NCBI GenBank assembly: GCA_019744815.1
Contig: JAIEUA010000003.1
Span: 124,001 to 188,000 of the forward strand
Reading direction: 5' to 3'
From: Phycisphaerales bacterium
GTDB lineage: Bacteria; Planctomycetota; Phycisphaerae; Phycisphaerales; UBA1924
Length of the DNA: 64,000 nucleotides
Below, one piece after another: positions 25,721 to 33,420 of this stretch. Each line of letters opens with the position of its first letter. Positions within the stretch are counted from its first letter, which is position 1. Below the pieces are notes generated by a model. It was not told the DNA's origin. It worked only from the letters and a program-made list of their open reading frames with translations, and did not search any database. Position numbers and translations under genes: made by a program.

Positions 25721-27031
25721 TCACCACTCACCCTCGAGCCGCTCCTCGCCCTTGGCCGGCAGCATGAGCAGCCCCAGCACCAGACACAGGAGCGCCAGAC
25801 CGGCCCCCAAGTACAGGGCCACGTCGTAGTCGCCCGTCCGCTGCCGCAGCAGAGCACCGATCCACGGCCCCAGAAAGCCCGCGGAGCCGCTGCCCAGCAG
25901 CATCACCAGCCCGTACGTGCGGGCGAAGTACGAGGTGCCGAACGACGCCGCCGTGCACACCGCCGCGAGCGACACACTCCCGCCCAATCCCAGCCCGACC
26001 AGACCGATGCCGATCAGCGGCACCAGACCGAACGAAGCCGCCCCGAACGACTCCGGTGACGCGTTGGCGAGAATCAACAAGCCGGTCGCCATGGAGGTCC
26101 CGCACAACACTTGAGCGGTTCGAAGCCCCAGCACCCCCGAGATCCATCCACCGAGAGGACGAGCCAGCGAGTTGCAGATGGCCTGCACGATGATGCCGGT
26201 GGCCGCGATCGTCGCCGTCAGGGCGCCCGGCGACTCGACCGCCTCGCTGAACATGGGGAAGACCTGGCTGATGATCATCATGCCCCCGATCAGCGTCAGG
26301 AACAGCATCAGCACGATCGTCCAGAACCGGCGGGTGAGGATCGCCTCCTGCAGGTTGAAATCGCCGGCCTTGGGCGGCTGGTCGACCTCTTGGTTCGGGA
26401 AGCGAGCCACCGAGCCAACGAACATCAGGATCAGCACGTACACGCCGCCGGTCAGCAGCACCGTCCCGCGCCAGCCCAGATGCTCGAAGCCGTACTGCCA
26501 CAGCGGCACCGCCACCAACCCGCCAAACCCGATGCCCATCACGCTCACGCCGATCGCCAGCCCTCGTTCGGTCGGCATCGGGTACCACCGGGCCGCGAGG
26601 ACAAACGTGGCCGCCGCCGAGCTCAGGGCAACCCCTAGGGCCAGGGTCACACCAAAGCCCAGAATCAGCTCCAGCGTCGAACTCATGCGGCTCAGAAGCA
26701 CATGCGCCACCGCCACCAGAAGCGTCCCCAGCACGATCGGGATCCGCGGCCCAAACCGGTCGACGAACACGCCGCCGAAGAACAGGCCCAGCGCCACCAC
26801 AAACGCGTACACGGAAAACGCCGTCACCGTCTCCGCCCGCGTCCAGCCGAACTCCCGTTCCAGCGGCAGGATGAGCAACGAGAAGGTAAAGGTCGCCGCC
26901 CCGCGCACGAACGTCGTCAGCACCCCCGCCGCCGGGAACAGCCAGCGATGCCGACGGACATCCAGCCCCAGCCATGTCGGCGGCGTGGCATCGTCGGAGG
27001 TGGGGATCGGTTCGGCTCGAGTGATAGTCAA
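25721..27031 (-). CDS. Major facilitator superfamily transporter
   Basis: Twelve hydrophobic segments. MFS motif A-like loop GGVFVDRFGPRIPIVLGT between TM2 and TM3, LARPLGGWISGVLGLR in the equivalent loop of the second half, and YAFVVALGLFFGG. The overall pattern resembles the oxalate:formate antiporter/monocarboxylate branch (EREFGWTRAETVTAFSVY). 436 aa. The only upstream start in frame is TTG 27031, with weak AGGA about 10 nt before it; the start is therefore uncertain. Substrate unknown. It converges on the PEP-CTERM gene and diverges from the calpain-like gene. Confidence 0.82.
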   Translation of the reverse strand: MTITRAEPIPTSDDATPPTWLGLDVRRHRWLFPAAGVLTTFVRGAATFTFSLLILPLEREFGWTRAETVTAFSVYAFVVALGLFFGGVFVDRFGPRIPIVLGTLLVAVAHVLLSRMSSTLELILGFGVTLALGVALSSAAATFVLAARWYPMPTERGLAIGVSVMGIGFGGLVAVPLWQYGFEHLGWRGTVLLTGGVYVLILMFVGSVARFPNQEVDQPPKAGDFNLQEAILTRRFWTIVLMLFLTLIGGMMIISQVFPMFSEAVESPGALTATIAATGIIVQAICNSLARPLGGWISGVLGLRTAQVLCGTSMATGLLILANASPESFGAASFGLVPLIGIGLVGLGLGGSVSLAAVCTAASFGTSYFARTYGLVMLLGSGSAGFLGPWIGALLRQRTGDYDVALYLGAGLALLCLVLGLLMLPAKGEERLEGEW

Positions 27032-27266
27032 GTGTCCAATATCCTACGAGGAAGGAACAGCCGCGAAGTCAGGATCACACACCGGCTTTCGTTCCCGGAC
27101 GGACTGCCCGGATGTCCAAAGAGCGATATCGGTCCCTTCGGGCGGCATGGAATACAACGCTCCGTGCGACTTTTCTTGCTCCTGCCGGTATGCACCCCGG
27201 GGCATTTTCTGTTCTCGGCCCCGGGTCAGATTCAAGCTCCTTTGTGAATTGTGTTAGGATCCGCCC

Positions 27267-28556
27267 ATGCGACTGCACCCCGCATTGCTCACCTTGGCCA
27301 TGGCCGCCGCCGCCCTCGCCGCCGATCCCGAGCCCAAGCCGGCTCCGGCCGAGAAAGCCAAGCCGGCCGCCAAGCAGCCGGCCAAGGCGGCACCCAAGGA
27401 CGCGTCCAAGAAACCGCCAACATTCTTCAGCGTCGTGAAGGAGTACGCCGCGCGCTGGGACCGCGACAAGAACGGAGTGATCTCCGAGCAGGAGATCGAC
27501 CTCCTGGTGATCGATCCCAACGTCAAGGGCGAGCACGCCGCCGCGGTGGGCGCGATCAAGAACTTCCAGCGGATCTACAACCTTCCCCCTCTGACGCCCG
27601 AGTTCTTCGCCGCAGAAGAGAAACACAGCCAGCCCACCGAGGGTGACGAGAACGCCCCTTCGCTCAACGAGTTCAGCGTCGGTCTCAACTGGAACAAGGC
27701 CTACGCCGACGCCCTGAAACGCATCAAAACCGGCGGCCGCGAGCTGTACAAGAACGACAAGCTCGACATCACCCAGTTCCATCAGGGCCAGCTCGGCGAC
27801 TGCTACTTCGTTTCGCTCCTGGGCGGCATGGTGCACCGAAACCCCGACGCCGTGCGCCGCATGATCGTCCCCCAGCGCGACGGCGGGTACAAGGTCTCCT
27901 TCGCCGACGACAAGCCCGTCACCATCCCCGCTCTGACCGATGCCGAGATCGCCACCTGCTCCACCGCCGGAGACGAGGGCCTCTGGGTCGCGGTCTTTGA
28001 GAAGGCCTTCGGCACGCTCCGCCAGCGCCAGTACCCGAGCTACCACAAAGACAACAAGGTCGCCACCGACACCATCGCGCAGGGCGGCTCACCGGTCATC
28101 ACCATCCGCGTCCTCACCGGCAAGGAACCCGACGAGGTCACCCTCCGCAACTCCATCGGCGAGCTCAAGGTCGTCGACGGCCAGCGCGTCACCAAGGTCG
28201 CCCCCGTCGCCACCCCCGCCGAGCTGACCCGCATCGTCCGCGAGAAGATCGTCGCCGCCCTCAAGCGAAACAAGCTCGTCGGCATCGCGACCTACCCGGA
28301 GCGTCTGCCGCCGGGCATTCCGGGCCAGCACGCGTACGCGGTGGTCGGCTACGACGCCGCGACCGACTCGGTCGAGATCTGGAACCCGCACGGCAACACG
28401 TTCACGCCCAAGGGCACGCCGGGCCTTGAGAACGGCTATCCCACCAAGGCCGGCCTGTTCACCGTGCCGGCCAAGGACCTGCCCTCGATCTTCGCCGTGG
28501 CGTTCGTCGAAGCCGATCGCTCGGCCGTCACAGAAGGGCAGCGCACCGGTCATTGA
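27267..28556 (+). CDS. Exported calpain-family cysteine protease with EF-hand
   Basis: Signal peptide MRLHPALLTLAMAAAALA, a Lys/Pro/Ala-rich linker (~20-50), then an EF-hand loop DRDKNGVISEQE (~65-76), followed by a calpain (C2) catalytic core: Cys179 in QFHQGQLGDCYFVSLLG, His355 in GIPGQHAYAVVGYD and Asn373 in VEIWNPHGNTF, the full calpain triad. 429 aa. The EF-hand and the calpain fold suggest a Ca2+-dependent exported protease; both are inferred from motifs. Monocistronic in the divergent gap with the MFS gene. The likely targets are unknown. Confidence 0.85.
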   Translation: MRLHPALLTLAMAAAALAADPEPKPAPAEKAKPAAKQPAKAAPKDASKKPPTFFSVVKEYAARWDRDKNGVISEQEIDLLVIDPNVKGEHAAAVGAIKNFQRIYNLPPLTPEFFAAEEKHSQPTEGDENAPSLNEFSVGLNWNKAYADALKRIKTGGRELYKNDKLDITQFHQGQLGDCYFVSLLGGMVHRNPDAVRRMIVPQRDGGYKVSFADDKPVTIPALTDAEIATCSTAGDEGLWVAVFEKAFGTLRQRQYPSYHKDNKVATDTIAQGGSPVITIRVLTGKEPDEVTLRNSIGELKVVDGQRVTKVAPVATPAELTRIVREKIVAALKRNKLVGIATYPERLPPGIPGQHAYAVVGYDAATDSVEIWNPHGNTFTPKGTPGLENGYPTKAGLFTVPAKDLPSIFAVAFVEADRSAVTEGQRTGH

Positions 28557-28595
28557 GCCCAGCGCGGTGCACGTGCACATGCCGCCCTCTCACGA

Positions 28596-29243
28596 CTACA
28601 GCATGGTCCAGCCCATGCCCTGCACCTGTGGATCGGAGCTCGGGTTCTCGGCGGCCGGCGGTGGCGCGTGCGAGAGCGCGGTGCGCACAGATTCCAGGAT
28701 CCGCTTCTCCGCGGAGCTGGTGTTGAAGAACACGTTCAGCACCCCGCCGCTGCGGTCGGCGATGCCGCGGGCGGTGGCGAGCAGGTCCTCGCGGAACTCG
28801 TCGAGCTGTTTGCGGCTGAGGCTGTCGCGCAGGTCGGTGGCGTAGCGCTGCCAGAGCGCCCGCAGCTCGGGAGTCGGACCGTGCTTCAGCCACTCTCGCA
28901 GCCGGTCCATCGCCGGGCCCGGCGTCACACCGAACCGGGTTGCCGCGTGCTCGACGGCGGCGGCCTCGGTGTGATCGAGCGACCCGTCCGCCCAGGCGAT
29001 CTCGACCAGCGGGAGCAGCTTGAACGCGGTCAGCATCTCGCCCCGGACGCTGAGGTCCAACAGCCGCTCGATCAGCGCCTCGTCGTGCAGGCCCGTGATC
29101 CGCTTCAGTTCGTCCCGATCCAACGTCCGCTGGAAGACGGCTCGCAGCTTGTCGACCAGCTCGGCGTCCTTGGCGTGGAAGTACCGCTCCTCGAAGCTGC
29201 GGCCACGCAGTTCGAAGGCGTCGAACGAGTGCAGCGTGTTCAT
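28596..29243 (-). CDS. TerB-like helical protein
   Basis: Soluble all-helical protein. The central part LTAFKLLPLVEIAWADGSLDHTEAAAVEHAATRFGV follows the TerB pattern (hydrophobic helix, ADGxxxxxE). N-terminus FEERYFHAKDAELVDKLRAVFQRTLDRDELKR; C-terminus ends in a flexible Pro/Ser segment. 215 aa. TerB-like domains occur in stress and tellurite-associated proteins, but the function here is not known. It converges on the calpain-like gene with a 39-nt gap. Confidence 0.6.
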   Translation of the reverse strand: MNTLHSFDAFELRGRSFEERYFHAKDAELVDKLRAVFQRTLDRDELKRITGLHDEALIERLLDLSVRGEMLTAFKLLPLVEIAWADGSLDHTEAAAVEHAATRFGVTPGPAMDRLREWLKHGPTPELRALWQRYATDLRDSLSRKQLDEFREDLLATARGIADRSGGVLNVFFNTSSAEKRILESVRTALSHAPPPAAENPSSDPQVQGMGWTML

Positions 29244-29393
29244 CGGCGCCCCCTTTCCGCGGCCTGTGCCGCGAGGCCAACCACGTTCATTGTATCGGAA
29301 GATCGCGGGATTCCGATCGGGTGGGGGCGCGAGTGGGGGAGAAGTGGTGGCGGGTTCGTGGGGCGGTTGTACGAACAGGGTGTGAGCGGGTGA

Positions 29394-29846
29394 TCAGGGC
29401 TCGCTGTAGAAGCCGCCGCCGGTGTCTTTGAGTTTGCCGGCGCGGACGAGGGCTTGCCAGATGGCGTCGGGGAAGCCGTCGGGGGGTTGCATGGCGTCGA
29501 CGCCGGAGCGGCGGCCGCCGGAGGTGTAGCGGCCGCCGAGCTTGGACTCGTCGGCGAGGCGGGTGACCTTGAGGCGTTTGTGGAAGGCGCGCAGGGCGGC
29601 GTCCATCTCGGCGGCGGGGAACTCGGGGACGGGCGCGGCGGCGGCGGCGGCGACGCGGCCTTCGATGGTGTCCATCAGGGCGTCGAGGCCGCTGAGGTCG
29701 CGGGATTGGATGACCTGGTCGATGCGGTCGGTGTCGTTGCTCAGTCGGGTGAGCAGGCGGCCGGCGAGGGCCCAGTTCTCTGCGGCGTTGCCCTTGTTGG
29801 CGCGGAGGTCCTTGGCGAGGGAGCGGACTTTCTCGAGGACGTTCAT
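29394..29846 (-). CDS. Hypothetical protein
   Basis: Helical N-terminus (MNVLEKVRSLAKDLRANKGNAAENWALAGRLLTRL) and a C-terminal part with WQALVRAGKLKDTGGGFY. 150 aa from ATG 29846; the track's start six codons earlier has no support. No family recognised. Codon use matches the real genes around it. It is followed by a repeat-laden ORF. Confidence 0.6.
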   Translation of the reverse strand: MNVLEKVRSLAKDLRANKGNAAENWALAGRLLTRLSNDTDRIDQVIQSRDLSGLDALMDTIEGRVAAAAAAPVPEFPAAEMDAALRAFHKRLKVTRLADESKLGGRYTSGGRRSGVDAMQPPDGFPDAIWQALVRAGKLKDTGGGFYSEP

Positions 29847-29944
29847 GCCGGAGCGTAGTGGCAAACGCCCCGACGAGGAGCGGGTGCTCGCTGCGGGTTG
29901 GTCAGGGACGATTTGGGTTCTGGGGGCTGGTTAGCGGCGCCGGA

Positions 29945-30859
29945 TTAGGGTGGGTGGAGCGCGAGGGCCACTTGGTCTGTGGTCAAGCGGTTCTCTGTTC
30001 CCAACTGCCGCTGCGCGGGGAGAGGAGGCGCGGGGGGATGCTGTTGGTGGGCGGGTGTGGGCGGCGCGGCGTGCGCGTTGGTGGCCCCACGCTTGCGCGT
30101 GGGGTTCGTATTGGGAGCGGTGGCTTTGTACTGGACCGCGTGGGCGCTCAGGTGAGCGTCGGTCCCCTCACCTGCTTGGCCTTTGGCCAAGCGGTCCTCT
30201 CCCCGCGAGCGGGGAGAGGGGGCGCGCGGAGGCGGCGCGGTGGGCGAGGGTGGGACGTAGCGGGCGATGCGGAGGAGGAGGTTGGCGGTTTTGCGGGCGC
30301 TTTCGCGGCTTTGCATTCGGGCGGCGAAGGCGTGGGGCGTGGCTGCGGGGACGCGGTGGATGGATTCGTGGTCGAGCTTGGATTCGGTGAGGAGGTGGAG
30401 GAGCTTGTTGGCGATGGCCGCGAGGTTGTTGGCGACGACGAGGCGGGCGCGGGCGGCACAGGCGGATTCGAGGGCGAAGATCCGCTCTTTGATGTCGGGG
30501 CGTGCGAGCCAGAGGGTGAGGGACTCGAGGGTGGTGTCGTACTTGAGGGCGATGCCGCGGAGGGTTTCGTCCTGGGCGGCGAAGTCGTCGATGATGGCGG
30601 CGGCGGTGGTTTCGTTGGGGTTGAAGAGAGGAACAGGTGAAGAGGGGAAGAGGGGAGCGGGGGAATCGGGATCAGCCCTTCCCCCTGCCCCTTCCCTCTG
30701 GGAAGGGGGGAGCGCGTCGGGTTGATTGGGCGACTCTGTGTTGTTCGTGACGCTTGGAACCCACCCCCCGGCCCCCTCCCTCGGGGAGGGGGAGATAAGG
30801 CGCCGTGATTCCATGGGGCGCGGGGTGATGGTGAGCGGGGTGAAGGGGAGAACCGACAT
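29945..30859 (-). CDS. Hypothetical protein with a helical DNA-binding-like core flanked by repeat-derived sequence
   Basis: The core (~80-195) looks real: DDFAAQDETLRGIALKYDTTLESLTLWLARPDIKERIFALE resembles a helix-turn-helix, followed by long helices (RARLVVANNLAAIANKLL, RESARKTANLLLRIARY). The N-terminal ~75 and C-terminal ~100 residues are translations of dispersed repeats: SPREGAGGW, PSQREGAGGR (CCCTCCC hairpins at 30772 and 30689), an 8-bp array (30625-30664), and APSPRSRGEDRLAKGQAGEG (element at 30164), plus NPTRKRGAT. Either repeats invaded the gene in frame or the real gene is only the core. No function assigned. Confidence 0.45.
   Translation of the reverse strand: MSVLPFTPLTITPRPMESRRLISPSPREGAGGWVPSVTNNTESPNQPDALPPSQREGAGGRADPDSPAPLFPSSPVPLFNPNETTAAAIIDDFAAQDETLRGIALKYDTTLESLTLWLARPDIKERIFALESACAARARLVVANNLAAIANKLLHLLTESKLDHESIHRVPAATPHAFAARMQSRESARKTANLLLRIARYVPPSPTAPPPRAPSPRSRGEDRLAKGQAGEGTDAHLSAHAVQYKATAPNTNPTRKRGATNAHAAPPTPAHQQHPPAPPLPAQRQLGTENRLTTDQVALALHPP
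30164..30219. repeat. CCTCTCCCC hairpin element, copy 3
   Basis: CCCCTCACC, then a perfect GCTTGGCC-TTT-GGCCAAGC hairpin, then CCTCTCCCCGC-GA-GCGGGGAGAGG. It lies inside the predicted CDS 29945-30859 and is translated there. Confidence 0.8.
30625..30664. repeat. 8-bp tandem repeat array (purine-rich), 5 units
   Basis: AGAGAGGA, ACAGGTGA, AGAGGGGA, AGAGGGGA, GCGGGGGA in register. It lies in the N-terminal part of the ORF at 29945-30859, where it encodes PLFPSSPVPLF. Confidence 0.65.
30689..30792. repeat. Two CCCTCCC-type hairpins inside the repeat-derived ORF
   Basis: CCCTTCCCTCTGGGAAGGG (from ~30689) and CCCCCTCCCTCGGGGAGGGGG (30772-30792, core only shown in part elsewhere). Their translations are the SPREGAGGW and PSQREGAGGR segments. 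Confidence 0.6.
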
Positions 30860-30910
30860 GGTGGGTAGTTTCCCACGAGTCGGGTGGATGATTCAAGGGG
30901 GGAAGTGGGG

Positions 30911-30934
30911 AAGAGACGGAGAGACGAAGAGATT
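30911..30934. repeat. 8-bp tandem repeat array, 3 units
   Basis: AAGAGACG, GAGAGACG, AAGAGATT in the gap before the graspetide island. The unit matches the array embedded in metH at 60797-60828 (GAGAGACG on the minus strand). Confidence 0.6.
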
Positions 30935-30983
30935 GGGTGAAAGGGGTTGTGCGGCCTGGGGTTGGGGAGCCGTGTGACAGGCG

Positions 30984-31011
30984 CACTGACCACGCAAAGC
31001 CAAGGTCAGTG
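30984..31011. repeat. CACTGACC hairpin, relative of the 18816 doublet
   Basis: CACTGACC, a 12-nt loop, GGTCAGTG, with GTGCCAC on the minus-strand side, as in the repeats at 18816-18911. It marks the left edge of the lower-GC island. Confidence 0.65.
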
Positions 31012-31066
31012 GCACGAGTTCGGTGCCACCCCACCCATCTAGAATATCTTCAACCTTGGAGACTCC

Positions 31067-31471
31067 ATGAAGCACCCAACCTTCTGGGCAGAGTTTGAAG
31101 AGATGGCTGGCAAGTTGCCACTCGATGATGCAGATAGCATCCAGGGGCCTGCCAAAAGTGCGACTGACCACCAGCGTACGTTGAGTTGTGGGCCCACGAT
31201 GACCTACACGGAAACGCGCGAGGAGAATGATCAGGACGCGGTGTCACGCGAGCTGTCAACGTTCCTACGAGCCCAGAGCCATACTCAGACCATGACTAGG
31301 ACGCGAGAGGAACCGGACCAAGATCCGGTGCGATCGGGCTTGGCAACTGTGCCTCGAATCGCGATGATGAACACCAAGACGGTTACGGAGGTGAAGAGAG
31401 AGGAACTCGATCAGGATGAATCCGTCCGACGCCTAGCCGCATTTCCTCGGGTGGGTGAAGAGCATGGCTGA
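31067..31471 (+). CDS. Graspetide-type precursor peptide with three tandem core modules
   Basis: 134-aa peptide with no hydrophobic segment. Leader ~1-42 (MKHPTFWAEFEEMAGKLPLD…). Three modules: core 1 T44-D57 TMTYTETREENDQD, core 2 T73-D86 TQTMTRTREEPDQD, core 3 T103-D117 TKTVTEVKREELDQD. Each alternates Thr at every second position before an E-E-x-D-Q-D run, the donor/acceptor layout expected for side-chain ester cross-links. Each core is followed by a similar tail (xVxRxLxTFxR). GGAG lies about 5 nt before ATG 31067. It overlaps the ATP-grasp gene by 8 nt. That it is the substrate is inferred from motif and context. No homologue is recalled with this exact core. Confidence 0.82.
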   Translation: MKHPTFWAEFEEMAGKLPLDDADSIQGPAKSATDHQRTLSCGPTMTYTETREENDQDAVSRELSTFLRAQSHTQTMTRTREEPDQDPVRSGLATVPRIAMMNTKTVTEVKREELDQDESVRRLAAFPRVGEEHG

Positions 31472-32441
31472 GGCTGTCGCACTTATTCTCTCGAATTCTC
31501 AAGATGCGACGGCAGACTACCTATGTCACCGGTTGGCCCTCGCCGGGATCGAATATCGTCGCCTTGACACGGACACCGCCCTCAGCACGATTAGGCTCAC
31601 GATGGCGGACGGCGGTTTCAAGCTTGCTTGGAATGGACAAACGCTTTGTCCATCTGAAATCGGTACGGTGGTCTACCGCCGGCCCAAGCCATTTGTGGCG
31701 CCGGTGCAGGGAGATGGGGCCCAACAGAGACACGCGTCCGATGAATGGGCCGAAGCACTAGAAGGATTTCTCGCGCACGTTCCACCGGATAAATGGATTA
31801 ACCACCCAGCAAGAAACTTCACCGCTTCCCACAAAGTACAACAACTCACGCGAGCCCGTTCTTGTGGATTAGTCGTGCCGGAATGGATCGTTACAAATGA
31901 GGCTGACAAGGCAACGCAGTTCTTAAATGCTCACGGACCAGAGCTAGTTGCCAAGCCACTTGCGAGCGGATATATCGAGCGAGAAACGCCAGCAATCGAC
32001 ACCTTGATATACACCCAACCAATTAACAGAATGCATGAGTATCTGTTTCCTCGACTCGCAGGCTGTCCGGTCCTCTTCCAGGCTCGAGTCAGAAAAGCTA
32101 CGGACGTCCGAATGGTAGTGGTTGACCAGAGGATTTCGGCTGTATCATTGACCGCAGCAGACCTTGATGGAATGCAACGGCTAGACATTCGGCGTGACAA
32201 CATGCGAGACGTGCGATACTTGAACGTACCCGTTCCGTCGGATGTCGCATTCGCGGTTAATGCTTTGGTCCGAGGTTATGGGCTTCGATTCGCTGCAATA
32301 GATTTTGCGATTGATTCCAAAGGACAATGGACTTTCTTTGAAGTCAATCCGAATGGCCAGTGGGCGTGGCTCGACTTGGCCGGTGCGAGCGATATTGGCG
32401 CGTTGTTCATCGAAGCTGTTCGAAATTCTCCGGTGGGGTAG
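31464..32441 (+). CDS. ATP-grasp ligase of the graspetide (omega-ester peptide) type
   Basis: Would activate precursor Glu/Asp side chains as acyl phosphates and join them to Thr hydroxyls. Pre-ATP-grasp N-terminus [75 protein letters not shown] lysine [23 protein letters not shown], and C-terminal [16 protein letters not shown]…[14 protein letters not shown], the metal/ATP-binding end with the EVNPNGQW signature typical of microviridin-type ligases. ~325 aa from ATG 31464 (GTG 31455 possible). Translationally coupled to the precursor and to the next gene. Lower GC than the host genes around it. Confidence 0.88.
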   Translation: MAEAVALILSNSQDATADYLCHRLALAGIEYRRLDTDTALSTIRLTMADGGFKLAWNGQTLCPSEIGTVVYRRPKPFVAPVQGDGAQQRHASDEWAEALEGFLAHVPPDKWINHPARNFTASHKVQQLTRARSCGLVVPEWIVTNEADKATQFLNAHGPELVAKPLASGYIERETPAIDTLIYTQPINRMHEYLFPRLAGCPVLFQARVRKATDVRMVVVDQRISAVSLTAADLDGMQRLDIRRDNMRDVRYLNVPVPSDVAFAVNALVRGYGLRFAAIDFAIDSKGQWTFFEVNPNGQWAWLDLAGASDIGALFIEAVRNSPVG

Positions 32442-32443
32442 CA

Positions 32444-33388
32444 ATGCCAGACGACCTTGTTCCCAAAGCTCCTGAGAATTCTCGTGCGTCAGAAGCTGCT
32501 TCGCAGTCGTGGCTCGACAAGATGGAAAGCTGGGCATGTAACGGGGCGTATCGCGTCGCGTTCTGTTTGGTATACATACTCAACCCTGGTCATTCATATC
32601 AGGAGATTCGGCGCGGTCAGATTCAGCATGCAGTGATCGCGCCTCCAGTGGAGCTACCCGATAACGCGGATGCGGAGTTGGCCCTAGACGAAGCGAGACG
32701 CGAAGTCGAGATGGAAGAGGAAAGGAGGAAGGCGATCGATGAAAAAAGCAAGATCATGTTAACCGTAAGCGCTCTGTTGCTTGCGGCAAACTCCGCTTTG
32801 CTTCCATTACTTCCTATTCGCTGGTTAGGCCTGCTGCCTCTAGCATTCGTGCTTGCTGCAGTTTTTCTGACTCTTATGTACTTCCGTACGTGGCAGGTTG
32901 CGTGCGTTGACCGCACGACTCTAACGTGGGGCGAGAAAGCCAAGACCCAGATCGCGATTGCACGAGCGGAGTTTGAATGCGCGAGGAGTATGGCACCGCA
33001 GAATGACCTTCGGGTTGGAGTCCACAAGGCAGCGCGACGAGCACTCGTAATTGGTCTCGCTGGGCTTGTCCCGGTATTGTTGATGGTAGCATTTATCTCA
33101 CCTGGCGATCCGGCCTTGAGTCAAATCGAGGCGGACGCGAGGTTGCGAGCCCTACTGCAGGGCCCCGCTGGCCCACCAGGCCCCCCTGGCGCAGTTGGCC
33201 CACGAGGCGATACTGGAGCAACTGGTCCCGCGGGACCACCGGGCGCCACTGGTCCTGCTGGTCGGGACGGTCCCCCGGGCCCCCCGGGACCGGCGGGTCC
33301 ACAAGGTCCACTAGGTCCACAAGGTCCACAAGGTCCACAAGGTCCGCGAGGTGCAGACCCGGTGGGTGCGCCTGGCATATTCCCGTGA
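32444..33388 (+). CDS. Three-TM membrane protein with a C-terminal collagen-like domain
   Basis: Starts 2 nt after the ATP-grasp stop, so almost certainly the same transcript. Residues ~1-100 hydrophilic with a Glu/Arg-rich helix ([22 protein letters not shown]), TM1 ~104-121 and TM2 ~127-146, a ~50-residue cytoplasmic-looking loop ([23 protein letters not shown]), TM3 ~200-218, then at 240-305 twenty-two uninterrupted Gly-X-Y triplets ([19 protein letters not shown]…) and a short tail. 314 aa. Collagen-like regions trimerise and usually project outside. Possible roles: immunity, export or display of the peptide; none shown. The DNA has a 9-bp GGTCCACAA array (33296-33349). Confidence 0.8.
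   Translation: MPDDLVPKAPENSRASEAASQSWLDKMESWACNGAYRVAFCLVYILNPGHSYQEIRRGQIQHAVIAPPVELPDNADAELALDEARREVEMEEERRKAIDEKSKIMLTVSALLLAANSALLPLLPIRWLGLLPLAFVLAAVFLTLMYFRTWQVACVDRTTLTWGEKAKTQIAIARAEFECARSMAPQNDLRVGVHKAARRALVIGLAGLVPVLLMVAFISPGDPALSQIEADARLRALLQGPAGPPGPPGAVGPRGDTGATGPAGPPGATGPAGRDGPPGPPGPAGPQGPLGPQGPQGPQGPRGADPVGAPGIFP
33296..33349. repeat. 9-bp tandem array in the collagen-coding region
   Basis: Six units of GGTCCACAA with three variants, encoding GPQ/GPL/GPR triplets. Slippage here would change collagen length in whole triplets. Confidence 0.85.
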
Positions 33389-33420
33389 GTATCGTCACGA
33401 GCGAAGGATCGCCAGTAGGG

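Noticed and set aside
33296-33349. Possible CRISPR array
   Set aside because: Units are 9 bp, contiguous, and encode collagen triplets; no spacers. No CRISPR array or cas gene in the window.
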